Below, in pieces: positions 14,766 to 17,645 of a stretch of DNA of 17,645 bases. Position 1 is the stretch's first letter; each line of letters starts with the position of its first letter. This DNA is from Inquilinus sp. (GTDB lineage: Bacteria; Pseudomonadota; Alphaproteobacteria; DSM-16000; Inquilinaceae), in assembly GCA_013003675.1 (NCBI GenBank), contig JABDIP010000257.1:1-17645 (forward strand), read 5' to 3'. The notes under the pieces are model-generated. The model had not been told where the DNA came from and did not search any database. It saw only the letters and a list, made by a program, of their open reading frames with translations. Made by a program: the position numbers and the translations under genes.

Positions 14766-16250
14766 ATGACAGTGACAACGGCCACCGCCCGAGTGGTTCA
14801 CAACGGCAACGACACAACGGTCCAGTTCGCGGTGCCGTTTCGCTTTCTGGAGAACAGCCACGTCGCGGTGTTCCTGCGTGGCGCGGCCGGCGCCCAGGTC
14901 GCCTGGGCCGAGGGCACGCAATACAGCCTGAGCGGGGCCGGTGTGCCGGCCGGCGGGACCCTGACCGTGGTCACCGCGCCGACCGACTACACCCCGGCGG
15001 CGGGCGAGAAGCTGGTCATCATCCGGAACGTGCCGAACACGCAAGAGTCCGACTACGTCGAGAACGACCCGTTCCCGGCCGAGACCCTGGAAGACGATCT
15101 CGACAAAAGATCGATGATCGATCAGCAACAGGTCGAACGCCTGGACCGCACCTTCACGATCCCCGAGGCGGACCTCTATGCCGGCTCGTTCGAGCTGCCG
15201 ATCGACACCGAGCGGGCCGGCAGGTTCCTCGCCTTCGACCTGGACGGCGGCCCGATCGTGGCGGCCGGCACGACGGCCAGCCTGGGGCCGGTGAGCGCCT
15301 TCGGCGAAACCCTATTGGACGACGCCGACGCGGCGACGGCGCGGGCGACACTGGGCGCGGCGTCCGATGCTGAGGTGGCGAAGCTGGCGGGCGACAACAC
15401 GCTGATCGGCGACAATACGTCGGCTGGCGACACCTTGCTCAACGGCCCGCTGGCTCTCGGGCCGGGCAGCGAGCGGACCATCGCCGCCGGCGCGATCACG
15501 CCGACCGGAAACTACCACACGGTCGACACCGAGGCCGACATGGCCACCGACGATCTGACTGATATCGCAACTACCAATATTCCCGATCGAGGAGTGCTGG
15601 TGTTGCGGGCGGCCGTTGGCACGCGAACCGTCATCGTCAGGCACACCGCCAGCGGGGCGGGTAAGATCGTGCTCGACAATGGTACCGACTACGCGCTGGA
15701 CGACTCCGCCAAGTCGATAACTCTGCAGCGGCGTGGCGACCATTGGGAGGAATTGGGTCGCAGTGCGCCGCGTGCTTCGGTGATCGAGACGCGCTCGGCG
15801 CAAGCTACGACATCCGGGACAGAGAAGGAATTCCTCGACATCCCGTCCGACGCTGTGCGGCTTGACATTTCCTTCACCGAGATTGGTTCGACAGCCGCCG
15901 CTCTCCATCAAATCCAGCTCGGCACCGCCACTTCCTATGAGACGACGGGCTACGTCGGCGCGGTGTGGACCATCGGCTCTGGCGTCTCCTGGTCGGGCGG
16001 CATACTCCTTGAGCGCGGCGCCGCCGCAGGTGGCCGATATTCCGGCGTCGTCACCATTCAGCGCCAGGAGCTGACATCTGATGATTGGGCGATTAGCGGG
16101 AACTCCTATGCCGGTGACGTGAATATCGCCAGCCTTTCCGGATACAAGACCCTTGCCGGTGCACTCACCAGACTCAAACTCATCACGTCGGCGGGGACTC
16201 TCACCAACGGCAGCGTCGGGCTGACAATCACGCGCGGCGTTTCTGCCTGA
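14766..16250 (+). CDS. Tail fibre / receptor-binding protein with T7-fibre-like N-terminus
   Basis: A 494-residue protein. Residues 1-136 form the tail-attachment domain of the T7 fibre type: VVHNGNDTTVQFAVPFRFLE, then VFLRG, a turn before LTVVTAPTDYTP, and VIIRNVPNTQESDYVENDPF followed by the helix AETLEDDLDKRSMIDQQQ. A linker (about 137-250) with DDADAATARATLGA is common in phage fibres. The last 130 or so residues (from about 365) form a beta-rich tip that would contact the host receptor. ATG 14766 follows GGGAG at 14752-14756 and is preferred over an ATG at 14703, whose extra 21 residues lie close behind the repeat and do not belong to the family. The 3' end overlaps the convergent methyltransferase gene by 23 bases. 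Confidence 0.88.
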   Translation: MTVTTATARVVHNGNDTTVQFAVPFRFLENSHVAVFLRGAAGAQVAWAEGTQYSLSGAGVPAGGTLTVVTAPTDYTPAAGEKLVIIRNVPNTQESDYVENDPFPAETLEDDLDKRSMIDQQQVERLDRTFTIPEADLYAGSFELPIDTERAGRFLAFDLDGGPIVAAGTTASLGPVSAFGETLLDDADAATARATLGAASDAEVAKLAGDNTLIGDNTSAGDTLLNGPLALGPGSERTIAAGAITPTGNYHTVDTEADMATDDLTDIATTNIPDRGVLVLRAAVGTRTVIVRHTASGAGKIVLDNGTDYALDDSAKSITLQRRGDHWEELGRSAPRASVIETRSAQATTSGTEKEFLDIPSDAVRLDISFTEIGSTAAALHQIQLGTATSYETTGYVGAVWTIGSGVSWSGGILLERGAAAGGRYSGVVTIQRQELTSDDWAISGNSYAGDVNIASLSGYKTLAGALTRLKLITSAGTLTNGSVGLTITRGVSA

Positions 16251-17085
16251 TCGCGGCCGCCAGTTGAGTCCCCCAGACAAGCAAGTAGTTGCGCTTGTGG
16301 GTTAGAGGCTCCTCGGGGAGTTCCTCCGCTCCGGGGATCGCCCGGCGCAGCTCACGGCGCGACATTGGGCGACCGTGCCCGGCGACGTTGCAGGACATGT
16401 AGCCGCGCGGGCTTCGCAGCAAAATATTGTGAAGATAGGCGGTCTGCGCCGCCCGGTTGCACTCCGTGAAGGCGTAGTTGCTGATCACGAGGTCCGCCGC
16501 GATCGCCGTCCCGCAGTCCTCGGCCGCGACGAATCGAACTTTGGGGGCGCCGATGTCGTGCGCCGCCAGGAAGCGCCGGCTGAGCGCCAGCGCTTCGGGA
16601 AGATCGATGATGGTATAGGCCTCGAACCTCTCATAGTCGTTGATGATCTTGCACTGCCCACCGTATCCGGCGCCGATCTCGACGATGTGGAGCGTCGACA
16701 GGCTGCCGAACAGACGCTCAAGGTCGCCGAGCACCTTGATGTAGCGCAATGTCGTCGGCGAAATGGCGCCGGTCTCTGGATACTCGACTAGTAGAGGCGC
16801 GCCGTCCCGGTCGTTGCTCTTGAACCGATCCAAGTGGTCGAGAAGGTGCGGGTATCGATCATTGATGATCGACAAATATTGCTTTCCTTGCTCCGCATCC
16901 ACGTGTTCCAGGATCGCGTTGTAGGCTGCGGACCTCCTGAAAGTAGCGAACACCTTCGGATCATTTGCGGCGGCATAACACAGGTCCTTGTAGCCGCGTT
17001 GGTCACTCAGGCTCGACCCGATCAAATCGAATTTCTTGCGATGCACGAACAGGCTATCGGCGAAGCGTGAAACGAGGTTTCTCAT
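16228..17085 (-). CDS. Putative SAM-dependent sugar O-methyltransferase
   Basis: A 285-residue protein from ATG 17085 (a TTG one codon earlier is not needed). The Rossmann core is clear: HIVEIGAGYGGQCKIIND (133-150) holds the SAM-binding glycine loop, YTIIDLPEAL (157-166) the acidic residue at the end of strand 2, and DLVISNYAFTECNR (198-211) the motif typical of the putative sugar O-methyltransferase family seen in capsule and O-antigen clusters. NYLLVWG (266-272) ends the domain. It would transfer a methyl group to a sugar of a surface glycan. Facing the fibre gene, it may alter the receptor of the lysogen and so block superinfection (serotype-conversion style); that role is inferred. No good ribosome site is visible. 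Confidence 0.8.
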   Translation of the reverse strand: MRNLVSRFADSLFVHRKKFDLIGSSLSDQRGYKDLCYAAANDPKVFATFRRSAAYNAILEHVDAEQGKQYLSIINDRYPHLLDHLDRFKSNDRDGAPLLVEYPETGAISPTTLRYIKVLGDLERLFGSLSTLHIVEIGAGYGGQCKIINDYERFEAYTIIDLPEALALSRRFLAAHDIGAPKVRFVAAEDCGTAIAADLVISNYAFTECNRAAQTAYLHNILLRSPRGYMSCNVAGHGRPMSRRELRRAIPGAEELPEEPLTHKRNYLLVWGTQLAAAIRQKRRA

Positions 17086-17230
17086 CAAAGAGGATCTTTC
17101 AATCAGTGCGCCGATCCAAGTACTGCGTCGATTTTATGCCCGCGAACTGCCCGACATTCGAGCCGATATCAAGGACATCCGTGGAGTCGAGCCGCGTCAT
17201 TGATCGGTCGGAAGGAGAGAGTGAAACACT

Positions 17231-17527
17231 ATGCATGCAGCCGGCGCATATGCAACTCGCGGCTTGAACGCTACGGCAGTTGTTCTGCATCGTCCGGACA
17301 TCACCGCGTCGCAGGAGACCTGTTGCGCCGAGCGGGCCCGGCTCGTTGCCGACCTAGCGAAGGAGGCCGGGCAGATCCGATGGAGCCAGGGGCTCGAGAC
17401 TCTCCGAGGCACTCTGCCGGTGCTGGTCGATTCGAAGACGCGGTCGGGCACGGAAGTGGTCGACATCGCGCCGGGGTCTGCGTGCGTCATTGTCGCCGAT
17501 ATCTTCACCGGCTGGGGGCTGCGGTGA
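17231..17527 (+). CDS. Small unrecognised protein, likely paralogue of the next gene
   Basis: A 98-residue frame. From residue 31 on (CCAERARLVADLAKEAGQIR) it has a Cys, a short helix with the L-V-A-x-L-A pattern, then a beta region VLVDSKTRSGTEVVDI and the end SACVIVADIFTGWGL. Small exported proteins of alphaproteobacterial genomes have this C-helix-beta-C layout, and the gene that follows starts the same domain (CGDHAAIVAHL). The first 30 residues are not a convincing signal peptide, so the start may be wrong or the export signal lost. AAGGAGA at 17212-17218 is rather far (12 bases) from ATG 17231. Function unknown. Confidence 0.5.
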   Translation: MHAAGAYATRGLNATAVVLHRPDITASQETCCAERARLVADLAKEAGQIRWSQGLETLRGTLPVLVDSKTRSGTEVVDIAPGSACVIVADIFTGWGLR

Positions 17528-17645
17528 TGAGCAACCAGGGAATCATCGCGCTGCTCGGCCTGCTGCTGGCGATCGCCGCGGGGCCCGCCGCCGCGCACCC
17601 GGCCGGGCCGTGCGGCGACCATGCGGCGATCGTCGCCCATCTGGA
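17527..17645 (+). CDS. Small exported protein, 3' end cut by the window edge
   Basis: Starts at ATG 17527, overlapping the TGA of the previous gene by one base (TGATG), a usual sign of coupled translation. The first 23 residues form a textbook signal peptide (GIIALLGLLLAIAAGPAAA, cleavage likely before HPAG). The visible mature start, CGDHAAIVAHL, matches the pattern CCAERARLVADL of the upstream gene. It would be periplasmic. Only 39 complete codons are visible, so no function can be assigned. Confidence 0.6.
   Translation, partial: MSNQGIIALLGLLLAIAAGPAAAHPAGPCGDHAAIVAHL

Overview
The window is a piece of a GC-rich bacterial genome that carries the head, tail and fibre module of a T7-like (podovirus) prophage. 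Reading across all genes, the order portal, Bbp19-like protein, scaffold, capsid, cement protein, tail tubular A, tail tubular B, gp14-like protein and fibre matches the Bordetella phage BPP-1 type of podovirus. The composition, and my recollection of similar gene orders, suggest an alphaproteobacterial host, perhaps of the Rhodospirillales type. No host marker gene is present, so this is an inference. Integrase, terminase and replication genes are not in the window.

Layout. Positions 1-1158 hold the 3' part of an unrecognised gene. Positions 1216-2420 on the minus strand hold a membrane-anchored Sel1-repeat protein that appears frameshifted. Positions 2518-4194 encode the portal. Positions 4298-8011 form an accessory island, visibly less GC-rich than the structural genes: a LAS-type (M15-like) peptidoglycan peptidase, a secreted small protein, a small membrane protein, a lytic-transglycosylase-like protein and two more small membrane proteins. 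Positions 8053-14462 hold a likely promoter, then the Bbp19-like protein, scaffold, major capsid, cement protein, tail tubular A, tail tubular B and a gp14-like core protein. Positions 14460-14685 are two diverged tandem copies of a 113-bp double-hairpin element. Positions 14766-16250 encode the tail fibre. A sugar O-methyltransferase lies convergently at 16228-17085, and two tandem, apparently related small genes close the window, the last one cut off at the edge.

The main observation is a 31-residue motif (FM..., RDH.GH...AV, RL..AA.P) that forms the extreme C-terminus of the predicted scaffolding protein. It recurs near the N-terminus of both cell-wall-hydrolase-like accessory proteins, each time followed by a low-complexity linker and then an unrelated enzymatic domain. 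In T7- and P22-type phages the scaffold C-terminus binds the coat protein. The simplest reading is that the accessory enzymes borrowed the scaffold's coat-binding tail as an address tag and are loaded into the procapsid as cargo. Each is followed by small secreted or membrane proteins, a layout like effector-immunity pairs or superinfection-exclusion cassettes. This is inference from sequence and context.

Other structure of interest: degenerate 7-bp tandem repeats fill three successive intergenic gaps of the capsid-tail operon and part of a fourth gap after the portal, and three accessory small genes look decayed (two frameshifts, one amber codon).
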